Below, piece by piece: positions 1 through 8,337 of a DNA stretch of 64,000 nt. The stretch's first letter is position 1; the number at the start of each line of letters is the position of its first letter. Source of the stretch: an uncultured Collinsella sp. (GTDB lineage Bacteria > Actinomycetota > Coriobacteriia > Coriobacteriales > Coriobacteriaceae). The notes under the pieces are model-generated. The model saw only the letters and a program-made list of their open reading frames with translations. It was not told where the DNA came from and made no database searches. The stretch spans positions 7,397 through 71,396 of the forward strand of contig CAAEDE010000040.1 of assembly GCA_900754525.1 (NCBI GenBank), given 5' to 3'. The position numbers and the translations under genes are program-made.

Positions 1-1148
1 TCAACCGCATAAAGAAGCGTAGTAAAGAGAACCGCCGGGATGCCGCCCAGACCAGTAGCGAGCGCATTGAGGATGGTATCAATGATCATGCCGTCAGAGG
101 CAATGACAAGGATGCCACGCGCAAGTCCAACGACAATTGCCGAGAAAGCAAAGTCAGCGATACCCGCAACAAATTCCTGAGCGATGACGTCCTGACTAAA
201 GCCCGCAATAACACCAGCCAACAGGCCCATGGCCAAAAAGACCGCAGAAATCTCGTTCATATACCAGCCCTGGGTCACAAGTCCCCAGATGATAAGGCAC
301 ATTCCAGCGATAAATACCGCAAGCACGCCTTTTTGACGACCCGTAAATTCCGCGTCAAGGGCAGATTCATCGGCAGCGAACTCGACTTTCTTGGCGATAT
401 CATCCTCAAATGTGATCGATGACTCAGGGTTCTTCTTTACCCTTCGTGCATAGAGGACAACCCAAGTAATTGCAACGGCGGTCAAAACAACCCAGGCAAT
501 CATACGCAGCCACAGCTGGGGGTTGCCCTGAATACCAAGAATACCTTGCGCAATGAGAACATTAAACGGATTAATCGTTGAGGCGATGTAACCCGTGCGC
601 GCTCCAACGAACACGACCATGAACGCCGTCATCGAGTCGAAGCCCATAGCCATCATAATTGGCATGAAGATCGCAAAGAACGGGAGAGTTTCTTCCGCCA
701 TGCCAAAGCTCGTTCCGCCCAATGCAAAGAGAACCATCGCAATAGGAATAATTAGAATGTCTTTGTTCTTAAAGCGGCGAACGACACGACCCATTCCGCT
801 CGTGATAGCGCCCGTTTTAGTAATAACCTGAAACGAACCGCCCACAATCAAGATGAATGCAACGACCTCAATTGCCTCTTGTATACCGCGCGTTGGAGCC
901 TGAAGAACATCGAAGACGCCTTGTCTGAGATCTACTTTATCCCCGGTTTCCTCGTCAATATATGTCTTTTCACTCTGCTCATACGTACCTGCGACAGTGA
1001 CTTCACGACCGTTCACCTCCTGACGCTGATAGGACCCAGAGGGAACAATCCACGTGAGAACAGCGAAGATGACCATAAGTGCAAAGATGATCGCATATAC
1101 GTGCGGGACCTTGAACTGCTTGATGCCTTTCGAACTTTCCGCTGCCAT
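1..1148 (-). CDS. YfcC-family (DcuC-like) membrane carrier, 3' end outside the window
   Basis: The minus strand is open from an ATG at 1148 to the left edge, so the C-terminus is missing. A GGAGGAGAT ribosome site directly precedes the ATG. The translation starts MAAESSKGIKQFKVPHVYAI and continues into a first membrane segment (IIFALMVIFAVLTWIVPSG), an extracytoplasmic loop with QRQEVNGREV, then further hydrophobic segments including AFILIVGGSFQVI. This is the arrangement of YfcC/C4-dicarboxylate anaerobic carriers (PF03606). Members next to arginine deiminase genes are usually taken to be arginine/ornithine or related amino-acid exchangers. Here the gene is divergent from an arginine deiminase and shares its 250-bp control region, so import of arginine or export of its product is a reasonable inference. 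The substrate cannot be read from the sequence. Confidence 0.8.
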   Translation of the reverse strand, partial: MAAESSKGIKQFKVPHVYAIIFALMVIFAVLTWIVPSGSYQRQEVNGREVTVAGTYEQSEKTYIDEETGDKVDLRQGVFDVLQAPTRGIQEAIEVVAFILIVGGSFQVITKTGAITSGMGRVVRRFKNKDILIIPIAMVLFALGGTSFGMAEETLPFFAIFMPIMMAMGFDSMTAFMVVFVGARTGYIASTINPFNVLIAQGILGIQGNPQLWLRMIAWVVLTAVAITWVVLYARRVKKNPESSITFEDDIAKKVEFAADESALDAEFTGRQKGVLAVFIAGMCLIIWGLVTQGWYMNEISAVFLAMGLLAGVIAGFSQDVIAQEFVAGIADFAFSAIVVGLARGILVIASDGMIIDTILNALATGLGGIPAVLFTTLLYAV

Positions 1149-1270
1149 ATCTCCTCCTTCATTCCTTTTCCCATCTATCCAGCTGGCACCATAAATGTAT
1201 GAGGTTGCTCAGCGGTGGTCGGCCAACCATCGCCATCGTGTCGCTTTTCACCTATGAACGGCAGCTAAAG

Positions 1271-1317
1271 TGACGTTATTAATCAATCTGATATTTAAAA
1301 TTGATGTTATTTATCAA
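1271..1317. promoter_or_regulatory. Tandem 16-bp operator-like repeat between yfcC-type gene and arcA
   Basis: TGACGTTATTAATCAA (1271-1286) recurs as TGATGTTATTTATCAA (1302-1317). That is 14 of 16 identical bases with a 31-bp centre-to-centre distance, about three helical turns, so both would lie on the same face of the DNA. Each copy has imperfect dyad symmetry (TTGAT N7 ATCAA for the second copy). The pair lies 54-100 bp upstream of the arcA -10 box and between divergent promoters, a usual place for a regulator controlling both genes. Confidence 0.5.
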
Positions 1318-1370
1318 TTACATACGTCTTTTAACTTTTCCGCAACACAACAAGGAACCTGCCTTAGCCT

Positions 1371-1395
1371 TATATAAAAACCAGCAGGACAGGAG
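1371..1395 (+). promoter_or_regulatory. arcA -10 box and ribosome-binding site
   Basis: TATATA at 1371-1376 is a good -10 element. The AGGAG of the Shine-Dalgarno is at 1391-1395, seven bases ahead of the arcA ATG at 1402. The implied 5' leader is therefore very short (about 20 nt). No convincing -35 hexamer is present, which suggests activator dependence. Confidence 0.45.
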
Positions 1396-1401
1396 ACAGA
1401 C

Positions 1402-2652
1402 ATGCAAGGCGTACACATAACAAATGAAATCGGTCATTTAAAAGCCGTACTTGTCCATCGACCAGGAGCTGAAACACAAAACTACCCTGATGCCGACTTC
1501 AGCCAAGTTTTCTCCCTGCGAAAATGGAGCGGTCGTTTTGACCTCGACAAAGCAATATATGAGCACGATTCCATGGTTCAATTGCTTGAGAAGCATGGCG
1601 TAGAAACCATTGAAATTAGGGACCTTCTCGAAGACTCACTTGAAACTGAGCCCCAATCACTTAAATATTTTATTGATGACTACCTCCGTTGCAGTGGGGC
1701 AACAGGCAGAGAGTTCCTCGAGACAATAACCCAGCTGTTTGAGAACGCTAAGAACACCCAGGAATTGGTGAATATAGTACTTAACGGCATTCGCTTTGGA
1801 GACACTGAGCTATGTTCAAACCAGTCGGAAACACTACGGGCGCTCGTGCACGAGCAATTTGACCCCGCCTCGCTCTTGGTCAATCCCCTCAACACGCTAT
1901 TTTTTACTCGTGATCCTGCTGTGGTAGTCGGAGACGGCATCATCCTAAATCATATGTATTGGCCTGAGCGTGATCGTGAGGTCGCCTTATACCGGCAGAT
2001 ATTCACCCACCACAAGATCATGGGAGAAACCCCAGTATGTGATTTGAACAGGAGTAGTTACCATATCGAAGGCGGAGACATTCTTGTTATCAGTGCTAAG
2101 ACAATATTAGTTGGAATCTCTGACCGAACTGAACCCGCCGCCGTCGAGTCACTTGCCAAAGAGCTCCTGACCTCAAATAAATTCCAGACCACCGAGCTAA
2201 TTGCGATTCGAGTCCCCTCTGACGGGCTGCGTATCCACCTCGATACGTTCATAAGTAGAATTGATCACGACGCGTTCCTCATCGATCGTGAGATATGCAA
2301 TGCCGTTGATGCATACAGCATTCAACTAAAACGATCCGGAAAGGGCCTTACGATCACTCCTATCGATCGCACGATTCCGGAAATACTCTCTGCAGCCTGT
2401 TGCGAACCAATAAAAGTAATTGACTGCGGAGGCGGGAATCAAACCGCCTACGAAAGAGAGCGCCGGAACAACGCAACGTCTATCCTTGCGCTCTCGCCAG
2501 GAAAACTATGCGTATATGAAGAAAACGTTTGGACCAACGAAGCGCTTGAGAAAGCAGGAATGGAATTATTCCCGTTATCCATTGACGAGCTCACCAAAGG
2601 CTATGGTGGCACAAACTGTCTATGCCTCCCTCTGTGGCGAGAGGATCTATAG
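1402..2652 (+). CDS. arcA: Arginine deiminase
   Basis: Hydrolyses L-arginine to citrulline and ammonia, the first step of the ATP-yielding arginine deiminase pathway and an acid-resistance system. The 416-residue length is typical. Catalytic positions are conserved in order: Asp171 in FTRDPAV, His221/Glu223 in HIEGGD, His279/Asp281 in HLDT, and the nucleophile Cys406 in GGTNCLCLP close to the C-terminus. The segment around residues 30-50 (normally with a PDYLERLLFDDIPY-like motif) diverges to SQVFSLRKWSGRFDLDKAIY, so it is not a close copy of the well-studied enzymes. The stop codon lies 2 bp before the next gene, implying translational coupling. No arcB or arcC follows; they may lie elsewhere. 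Base composition is AT-richer than the genes from 3.4 kb onward. Confidence 0.93.
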   Translation: MQGVHITNEIGHLKAVLVHRPGAETQNYPDADFSQVFSLRKWSGRFDLDKAIYEHDSMVQLLEKHGVETIEIRDLLEDSLETEPQSLKYFIDDYLRCSGATGREFLETITQLFENAKNTQELVNIVLNGIRFGDTELCSNQSETLRALVHEQFDPASLLVNPLNTLFFTRDPAVVVGDGIILNHMYWPERDREVALYRQIFTHHKIMGETPVCDLNRSSYHIEGGDILVISAKTILVGISDRTEPAAVESLAKELLTSNKFQTTELIAIRVPSDGLRIHLDTFISRIDHDAFLIDREICNAVDAYSIQLKRSGKGLTITPIDRTIPEILSAACCEPIKVIDCGGGNQTAYERERRNNATSILALSPGKLCVYEENVWTNEALEKAGMELFPLSIDELTKGYGGTNCLCLPLWREDL

Positions 2653-2654
2653 CC

Positions 2655-3311
2655 ATGGGCTTCGGGGCAAATATTCGTAAACTCCGCACCATGGAGCATC
2701 TTGGTCAGGCGCAACTTGCAGAGATGTTGGGGGTATCTAAAGAGACCGTTTGTCGTTGGGAAAAAAGTCGGTATGCCCCCCGTGAGCGCCATATTGAAAA
2801 GTTACAAACGCTCTTCGGTTGCACCCGCGATGAACTTGTTGGCGAGGAAAACGGTTTGGCCGTAAAACTCGCAAATAAAAGAATCGTCACCGACGAAGAC
2901 CCTGCTATCCACGAAATGGAGGGCGCATTTCCCGTCATCGATATCGAATCGCAAAAGCGCCGCATCACGCACAGCCAACAAAATGTTTGCGCGCCCGTAG
3001 ACGTAGCCAAGCGTCACCCACATAGCGTTTTCGTTAAAATCAAAGGTGACGAAATGTCCCGCATTTACCCTCCCGGCAGCTTACTACTTGTCGATACCAC
3101 CGCAAAGCCTTGGAACGGCTGTGCTGTATTGGCGCTCGCAGACGGTAAAACACCGGTAATTAGGCGATTTGCAGAAGGAAACGACATGATTGTGCTGTCG
3201 TCCCATTCTTATGCAACAGCAAGTCCGGATCTGATGTTTAACAAACGGAGAATTAGGATCATAGGAGTCGTCGTTTGGTATCAAGCAAGCCATGATCACA
3301 CGCTTAATTAA
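2655..3311 (+). CDS. XRE-type HTH regulator with catalytically dead S24 (LexA-like) domain
   Basis: Residues 1-60 form a Cro/C1-type helix-turn-helix (IRKLRTMEHLGQAQLAEMLG, then SKETVCRWEKSRYAP). Residues about 120-215 resemble the S24 peptidase/LexA C-terminal dimerisation domain. The usual Gly-[DN]-Ser-Met is Gly-Asp-Glu-Met in VKIKGDEMSRIYPPG, and the general-base lysine region reads TPVIRRF, so both the Ser and Lys of the dyad are absent. The protein should dimerise but not self-cleave. I chose the ATG at 2655 over an upstream in-frame one at 2622 because GAGAGGA sits about nine bases ahead, the gap to the arcA stop is 2 bp, and the HTH starts right after it. Coupling to arcA suggests it controls the arginine locus, possibly through the tandem sites at 1271-1317. 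Confidence 0.8.
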   Translation: MGFGANIRKLRTMEHLGQAQLAEMLGVSKETVCRWEKSRYAPRERHIEKLQTLFGCTRDELVGEENGLAVKLANKRIVTDEDPAIHEMEGAFPVIDIESQKRRITHSQQNVCAPVDVAKRHPHSVFVKIKGDEMSRIYPPGSLLLVDTTAKPWNGCAVLALADGKTPVIRRFAEGNDMIVLSSHSYATASPDLMFNKRRIRIIGVVVWYQASHDHTLN

Positions 3312-3371
3312 ATCGACTTTCCCAAAAACGACCGTACCGCACAGACAGCTCAAAGCCCCAGCCCAAATGAA

Positions 3372-3947
3372 CTACTTTTTGGCGGCTTTGCGCTCGTCGC
3401 GGATGCGGGCGCGGTCCATGGCCGCCTCGACAGCCGAGAAGCGGCAACCACAGTAGTTCTGCCGATACATGCCAAGCTCGCGCGAACGGCGTGTCGCCTC
3501 GGGGTAATACGGGCGAAAATCGCGAATCACCGGGGTGAGCCCATGTGCCGCCGCCAAGCGCTCAAGCACGTCATTGCAGGTATCGAACAGCTGGTACGGC
3601 GAGACGGCGAGCGTCGTGCCCACAAACTCAAGCCCGCACTCCTGGGCCACACGGCACGCCTCGGCCAAGCGCAGGGCATAGCACGCGCGACAGCGACGAG
3701 GCCGATCGGCACCCAGCGGTGCCACGCCGGTCTCCCAGCGATCGCGGTCCTCCCCTGCCTCGATGAGCTCGATGTCTCCATCGGCACACCACCGGCGCAG
3801 CTCGTCCAGGCGGCGCTGCCATTCATCGCGCGGTTGAATATTGGGATTGGTCCAGCAAATCGTGGGCTCAAACCCCTCCTCGCGCAGCAGGCGAACCGGC
3901 TCAAGCGAGCATGGTGCACAGCACGCATGCAGCAACAACGACTTCAT
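3372..3947 (-). CDS. queH: Epoxyqueuosine reductase QueH
   Basis: Reduces epoxyqueuosine to queuosine in tRNA GUN anticodons; QueH is the cobalamin-independent alternative to QueG (DUF208 family). The N-terminus MKSLLLHACCAPCSLEPVRL has the diagnostic CCxPC, followed by CRACYALRL and a C-terminal YCGC, the cysteines that hold the iron-sulfur cluster and the adjacent metal. Length is 191 residues. An in-frame ATG lies six bases upstream, but its bases form part of GAGGAGATG. Only the ATG at 3947 has a normal 6-base spacing from GAGGAG. The start is 10 bp downstream of the preceding DUF3267 gene, so the two are probably co-transcribed. Confidence 0.92.
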   Translation of the reverse strand: MKSLLLHACCAPCSLEPVRLLREEGFEPTICWTNPNIQPRDEWQRRLDELRRWCADGDIELIEAGEDRDRWETGVAPLGADRPRRCRACYALRLAEACRVAQECGLEFVGTTLAVSPYQLFDTCNDVLERLAAAHGLTPVIRDFRPYYPEATRRSRELGMYRQNYCGCRFSAVEAAMDRARIRDERKAAKK

Positions 3948-3957
3948 CGACATCTCC

Positions 3958-4524
3958 TCACCCAAAAAAGCGCACGCCAAAGGACGTATCCTCGCAGGCG
4001 ACAATGCGGCGGTCGCGCAAAATGGTCCGCACGTAATACCAGTCGCCTACACAGCCCGACAAATGCAAGCCGGCAGCCAGATAGCACAGCAGCGGATAGC
4101 CCGAAAACGCAAACCCCAGGGCAAACGCTGTCGTCACAACAACCGTCGGCGCCAGGCAAATCGCCATATACCGCCGGCGCGAATACACAATCCCCTCGGC
4201 GCAGGCATAAATCATGCACGTCTCACGGTTCGCTCCAAAAGTCACGCGCGCATCCGCGGGCGCAAACAACTTAAAGAACGCTGCATGCACCAGCTCGTGC
4301 ACGGCAAATGACGCCGCAGAAACCGCAGCCAAGCCGACTATCCAGCCCACGACAGCCATCCAGCCGCCCGCGTCAGCCGCATCCAAGTCTACAGGCCCGC
4401 CCAGCAGCATAAACACCGGCACCAGGCACACGGCAAACACGCCGACTACGACCATTCCCCACACGAAGCAAGCGTGCAGAAAATCCTCGTCCTCAAACGC
4501 ATGTATGTTGGAAATCTCATTCAT
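3958..4524 (-). CDS. DUF3267-like membrane protein with HExxH motif
   Basis: A 188-residue integral membrane protein. Hydrophobic segments are near residues 15-40 (HACFVWGMVVVGVFAVCLVP), 55-75 and 125-165. The motif AVHELVHAAFFKLFAP gives a zinc-metalloprotease-style HELVH on the second hydrophobic segment, as in DUF3267 (putative zincin peptidase) proteins. Whether it has protease activity is unknown. It lies immediately upstream of queH in the same direction. There is no obvious functional link. Confidence 0.7.
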   Translation of the reverse strand: MNEISNIHAFEDEDFLHACFVWGMVVVGVFAVCLVPVFMLLGGPVDLDAADAGGWMAVVGWIVGLAAVSAASFAVHELVHAAFFKLFAPADARVTFGANRETCMIYACAEGIVYSRRRYMAICLAPTVVVTTAFALGFAFSGYPLLCYLAAGLHLSGCVGDWYYVRTILRDRRIVACEDTSFGVRFFG

Positions 4525-4656
4525 AGCATCTTAGGATAGCGCCCCCGTCACGCACCCGTCAGCATGTGCGATAATGTCGAACGATATGCACGAATTGACC
4601 ACCGCGCCGCCGAGCCCCGCGCCCGGCCGCGCCCTCACCATATGCGAAGGAGTCCC

Positions 4657-6807
4657 ATGGCATCCAAATACTCCATGAACGACCGTCCCAGCTGGCCTCG
4701 CCGCGCCATCGTTACCGCCGGCGAGCCCTACGGCAACAAGGGTCTTCACTTTGGCCACGTTGGCGGCGTCTTTGTCCCTGCCGACTTCTTCGCCCGCTTC
4801 CTGCGCGACCGCCTGGGCCGCGAGAACGTCATCTTCACCTCGGGCACCGACTGCTATGGCTCGCCCATCATGGAAAGCTACCGCAAGCTCAAGGAGAACG
4901 AGGGCTACGACAAGTCCATTAGCGAGTATGTCGAGTCCAATCACTCCCGCCAGGCCGCGACCCTCAACAACTACAACATCAGCTGCGACATCTACGGCGG
5001 CTCGGGCCTTGAGCCGGCTGCGCAGATTCACAACGAGGTAACCGACGAGATTATCAAGCGCCTGCACGAGCAGGGCACCATCTCCAAGCGCTCCACGCTG
5101 CAGTTCTACGATGCCAAGGCCGGCACGTTCCTCAACGGCCGCCAGGTGATCGGCCGCTGCCCCATCCAGGGCTGCAAGTCCGAGAAGGCTTATGCCGACG
5201 AGTGCGACCTGGGTCACCAGTTTGAGCCCGAGGAGCTCATCGCGCCCAAAAGCCAGCTCACCGGCGAGGTGCCCGAGCTGCGCCCGGTCGACAACCTCTA
5301 CTTTGACCTGCCGGCCTACCTCGACTTTATGAAGACCTATACCGCCAAGCTCGCCCAGAACCCGCAGGTTCGCTCCGTGGTCTCCAAGACCATGGAGGAG
5401 TGGCTGCTGCCGGCCCAGCTCTACATCCAGAACAAGTTCCGCGAGGCCTTCGATGCCGTCGAGGACCAGCTTCCTGAGCACACCGTGCTGGAGCCCGAGG
5501 GCAACAAGAGCAGCTTTACCGTCACCTTCCCCAGCTGGAAGGAGCGCGACGATGCCCACGCGGTGCTCGCCAACGGCGGCGTGCGCTTCCGCAGCGGCAA
5601 GGCGCTCGTGCCCTTCCGCATCACCGGCAACATCGACTGGGGCGTTCCAGTGCCCGAGGTCGATGGCGTCTCCGACGTCACCTGCTGGTGCTGGCCCGAG
5701 AGCCTATGGGCGCCCATCAGCTATACGCGTACCGTGCTCGCACGCGATGCCAAGGCCGCCGGCGTGACCGAGGGCGTCGCCGCCCGGGATGCCGCCCTCA
5801 TGGGCGAGCCCGCCGCCGACTCCACGCAGGTGCCCGCACCCACCTACCAGCACAGCTCGCTCGACTGGCGCGACTGGTGGTGCTCGGACGACGCACAGAT
5901 CTACCAGTTCATCGGTCAGGACAACATCTATTTCTACTGCATCGCGCAGACCGCCATGTGGGAGGCCCTGGGCTGGGACCTCACGCAGAGCACCGTCAGC
6001 GCCTGCTACCACCTGCTCTACATGGGCAAAAAGGCCAGCTCGTCCTCGCAGACGCCTCCCCCGCCGGCAGACGACCTGCTCAACCACTACACCTGCGAGC
6101 AGATGCGTGCGCACTGGCTGTCGCTCGGCCTGTCCGAGAAGCCGGTGAGCTTTAGCCCTAAGGCATACGACACGCGTGTGACCGGCAAGGACAAGGACGG
6201 CAACGAGGTGCGCGCCTGCGACGACAAGCGCGTTATCGACCCGGCCCTTAAGGAGAGTGCGCTGCTGACTGGCGTGTTCAACCGTCTGGCCCGCAGCTGT
6301 TTCTACGGCGTCGCCGTCAAGGAGGGCGACGAGAGCCCCTACCGCAACGGCTGCATCCCCGCCGGTGCCGCTTCTGACACCGTGGTCGAAGCCGCCCAGC
6401 AGGCAGCCCTCGCCTTTGAGCAGGCCATGTACAAGTTCGAGACGCACCGCGCACTCGCCGTGTGCGACGACTACCTGCGCGCCGCCAACAAGCGCTGGAG
6501 CGATGCCTCCAAGGCCGCCAACAAGCTCGAGGGTAACGAGGCAAACGCCGCGATGACGCAGGCCCTCGTCGACGCCTTTACCGAGCTGCGCGTGGCGACT
6601 GTGCTCATGCACGGTATTGTGCCGGCCGGCTGCGAGCTCATCTGCGAATATTTCGACGTCGATCCGGTCGCCTTCTTTAGCTGGGATAACATCTTTGCCT
6701 CCACGGACGAGTTTGTGGAGAGCCTGGGCGAGAAGCCCGGTGAGCACCGCGTGAAGCCGCTGCCCCCGCGCTTCGACTTCTTCAGCAAGCACGAGAGCCA
6801 GTACTAA
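4657..6807 (+). CDS. Methionyl-tRNA-synthetase-like class I tRNA ligase with degenerate KMSKS
   Basis: Class I (Met-type) aminoacyl-tRNA synthetase fold, 716 residues. The HIGH signature appears as HFGH (in NKGLHFGHVGG), followed by the FTSGTDCYGSPI segment. A zinc knuckle of CX4C...CX2H type (CPIQGC ... CDLGH) and the MetRS-like segment LIAPKSQLTGEVPELRPVDN follow. The second signature, normally KMSKS, reads KKASSS in YMGKKASSSSQTPPPP, so the central Met and the second Lys are altered. The ATG at 4657 has a GGAG five bases upstream; an in-frame ATG 31 codons earlier lacks one. It could be the sole MetRS with an unusual loop or a second, specialised paralogue. The C-terminal segment is helical like an anticodon-binding domain. 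Confidence 0.75.
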   Translation: MASKYSMNDRPSWPRRAIVTAGEPYGNKGLHFGHVGGVFVPADFFARFLRDRLGRENVIFTSGTDCYGSPIMESYRKLKENEGYDKSISEYVESNHSRQAATLNNYNISCDIYGGSGLEPAAQIHNEVTDEIIKRLHEQGTISKRSTLQFYDAKAGTFLNGRQVIGRCPIQGCKSEKAYADECDLGHQFEPEELIAPKSQLTGEVPELRPVDNLYFDLPAYLDFMKTYTAKLAQNPQVRSVVSKTMEEWLLPAQLYIQNKFREAFDAVEDQLPEHTVLEPEGNKSSFTVTFPSWKERDDAHAVLANGGVRFRSGKALVPFRITGNIDWGVPVPEVDGVSDVTCWCWPESLWAPISYTRTVLARDAKAAGVTEGVAARDAALMGEPAADSTQVPAPTYQHSSLDWRDWWCSDDAQIYQFIGQDNIYFYCIAQTAMWEALGWDLTQSTVSACYHLLYMGKKASSSSQTPPPPADDLLNHYTCEQMRAHWLSLGLSEKPVSFSPKAYDTRVTGKDKDGNEVRACDDKRVIDPALKESALLTGVFNRLARSCFYGVAVKEGDESPYRNGCIPAGAASDTVVEAAQQAALAFEQAMYKFETHRALAVCDDYLRAANKRWSDASKAANKLEGNEANAAMTQALVDAFTELRVATVLMHGIVPAGCELICEYFDVDPVAFFSWDNIFASTDEFVESLGEKPGEHRVKPLPPRFDFFSKHESQY

Positions 6808-6847
6808 AACAACACTCGACATGCAATGAAATGGGAAGGAAAGACGG

Positions 6848-7951
6848 ATGTCCAAGCCGCGTCGTCGTAAGCAAAAAAAGCAGGTTAAGCCCGAGCTCAA
6901 GCTCAGGCAGTTTGCTGCTACCGAACTTTCCGACCAGCTTGCCGCCCTTCCCTGCGCCGCCGACCTGCCGCGCTTTATGGTCGACACGGTCGCCGGCGCC
7001 TATGCCCCCGCCGATGCCGAGCTCATGATCGAGGGCTTTGGCGCCGCGGTCACACGCCCGGTCACGCTGCGCGCCAACACGCTCAAGGCAACCGCCGAGG
7101 ACATCGTTGCGGCGCTCGATGCCGCCGGCATCGCCCACTACCCCGTCGCCTGGTACCCAGACGCCTTTATCCTGCCCGAGGCCCAGGTTTCCGATCTGTG
7201 GGATCTCGACATCTACCGCGACGGCAAGATCTACCTACAGAGCCTGTCGTCCATGATGCCGCCTTTGGTGTTGGGCGCCCAGGCAGGCGAGGACATCCTG
7301 GACATGTGCGCAGCCCCTGGCGGCAAGACGACGCAGATCACCGCCCTCACCCAGGGCCAGGCTCATCTCACAGCCTGCGAGATGAGCATTCCCCGCGCCG
7401 AAAAGCTCGAGTCAAACCTCCATCGCCAGGGTGCCAAAAACGTGCCCGTCATGCGCATCGACGCACGCGAGCTCGACGAGTTCTTCCGCTTTGACCGCAT
7501 CCTGCTCGACGCTCCTTGCACCGGCACAGGCACCGTCATCAGCGGCAATGAGAAAAGCCTGCGCGGCCTGACCGAGCAGCTGCTTGGCAAGTGCGCCCGC
7601 TCGCAGCGCGCGCTTCTGGACCGCGCCATGGGAGCCCTCAAACCGGGCGGCACGCTCGTCTATTCGACTTGTTCGATCTTGCCGCAGGAAAACGAGGACG
7701 CCCTGCAAGAAGCCCTCGACAAGCACATGGACTGCGAGCTCATCCCCCTCGACGGCACGCCAAGCGAAAGCGAAGCACGCCGCGCCCAGGATGCCGGCGA
7801 GGAGCCGCGCATCGAGTCCAACGCCCTGACCGAGGCAATCGCCGCGGGTCAGGTATCGGCCATCGCCAACGGCCTGCCCGGCACGCTGACCATTCCGCCT
7901 AGCCGCGACTTTGAGGGCTTCTACATTGCCCTGATTCGAAAACGCAGCTAG
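6848..7951 (+). CDS. RsmB/NOP-family RNA cytosine-C5 methyltransferase
   Basis: SAM-dependent m5C RNA methyltransferase of the NOL1/NOP2/Sun family, 367 residues. The SAM-binding motif is MCAAPGGKTTQ. The two catalytic cysteines are in DAPCTGTGT (motif IV) and YSTCSILPQEN (motif VI), all intact. The N-terminus is basic (MSKPRRRKQKKQ), consistent with RNA binding. The target, 16S rRNA (RsmF-like) or tRNA, cannot be told from the sequence. It starts 40 bp after the MetRS-like gene, with AGGAAAG upstream, and is likely in the same transcript. Confidence 0.9.
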   Translation: MSKPRRRKQKKQVKPELKLRQFAATELSDQLAALPCAADLPRFMVDTVAGAYAPADAELMIEGFGAAVTRPVTLRANTLKATAEDIVAALDAAGIAHYPVAWYPDAFILPEAQVSDLWDLDIYRDGKIYLQSLSSMMPPLVLGAQAGEDILDMCAAPGGKTTQITALTQGQAHLTACEMSIPRAEKLESNLHRQGAKNVPVMRIDARELDEFFRFDRILLDAPCTGTGTVISGNEKSLRGLTEQLLGKCARSQRALLDRAMGALKPGGTLVYSTCSILPQENEDALQEALDKHMDCELIPLDGTPSESEARRAQDAGEEPRIESNALTEAIAAGQVSAIANGLPGTLTIPPSRDFEGFYIALIRKRS

Positions 7952-7975
7952 CGCACGGATCCAAAACTCAACAAG

Positions 7976-8146
7976 CTATCTCTGTGCGCGTTTGCCCTGC
8001 TGGTCGCGATGCTGTTTAAGCATCGCGCGCTCCTTGCGTTCGGCCCTTTTGCCCTTAATGGCCGTGACCACAAAGTAGATGACCGCGGCGGCAACGATTG
8101 CGGCCACACACAGGCCAATCGAGCCAAACATTGCTGTCAATTCCAT
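7976..8146 (-). CDS. Small single-pass membrane protein, 56 residues
   Basis: A short open frame starting MELTAMFGSIGLCVAAIVAA. One membrane helix (about residues 9-29, ending YFVVTAI) is followed by a strongly basic tail (KGKRAERKERAMLKQHRDQQ). AGAGAGGTGA provides a ribosome site eight bases ahead of the ATG. The gene is convergent with the methyltransferase gene, 24 bp away. Topology with an outside N-terminus and a cytoplasmic basic tail follows the positive-inside rule. Function unknown. The good ribosome site and clean helix-plus-basic-tail design argue that it is real. Confidence 0.6.
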   Translation of the reverse strand: MELTAMFGSIGLCVAAIVAAAVIYFVVTAIKGKRAERKERAMLKQHRDQQGKRAQR

Positions 8147-8337
8147 ACCGCGTCACCTCTCTTTTAAACGGGACTTTCAAGATAGCACCTCGATACCCGC
8201 CACCACAGCTCCTTCACGTTCGCCGGCCCTTCGGTCTAACGGATGGCACGGCGGGGAAAAATCAACTCGTCAAACGATTTAGCATTCGCTATTCCGGCTG
8301 CATAGCGCCGGCCGTCATCACATAGAATCGAGCCTCC

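Noticed and set aside
1271..1317. FNR boxes
   Set aside because: The half-sites TTGAT/ATCAA are right but the spacing is seven, not four bases.
5704..6987. 427-codon minus-strand frame
   Set aside because: Antisense shadow of the MetRS-like gene.
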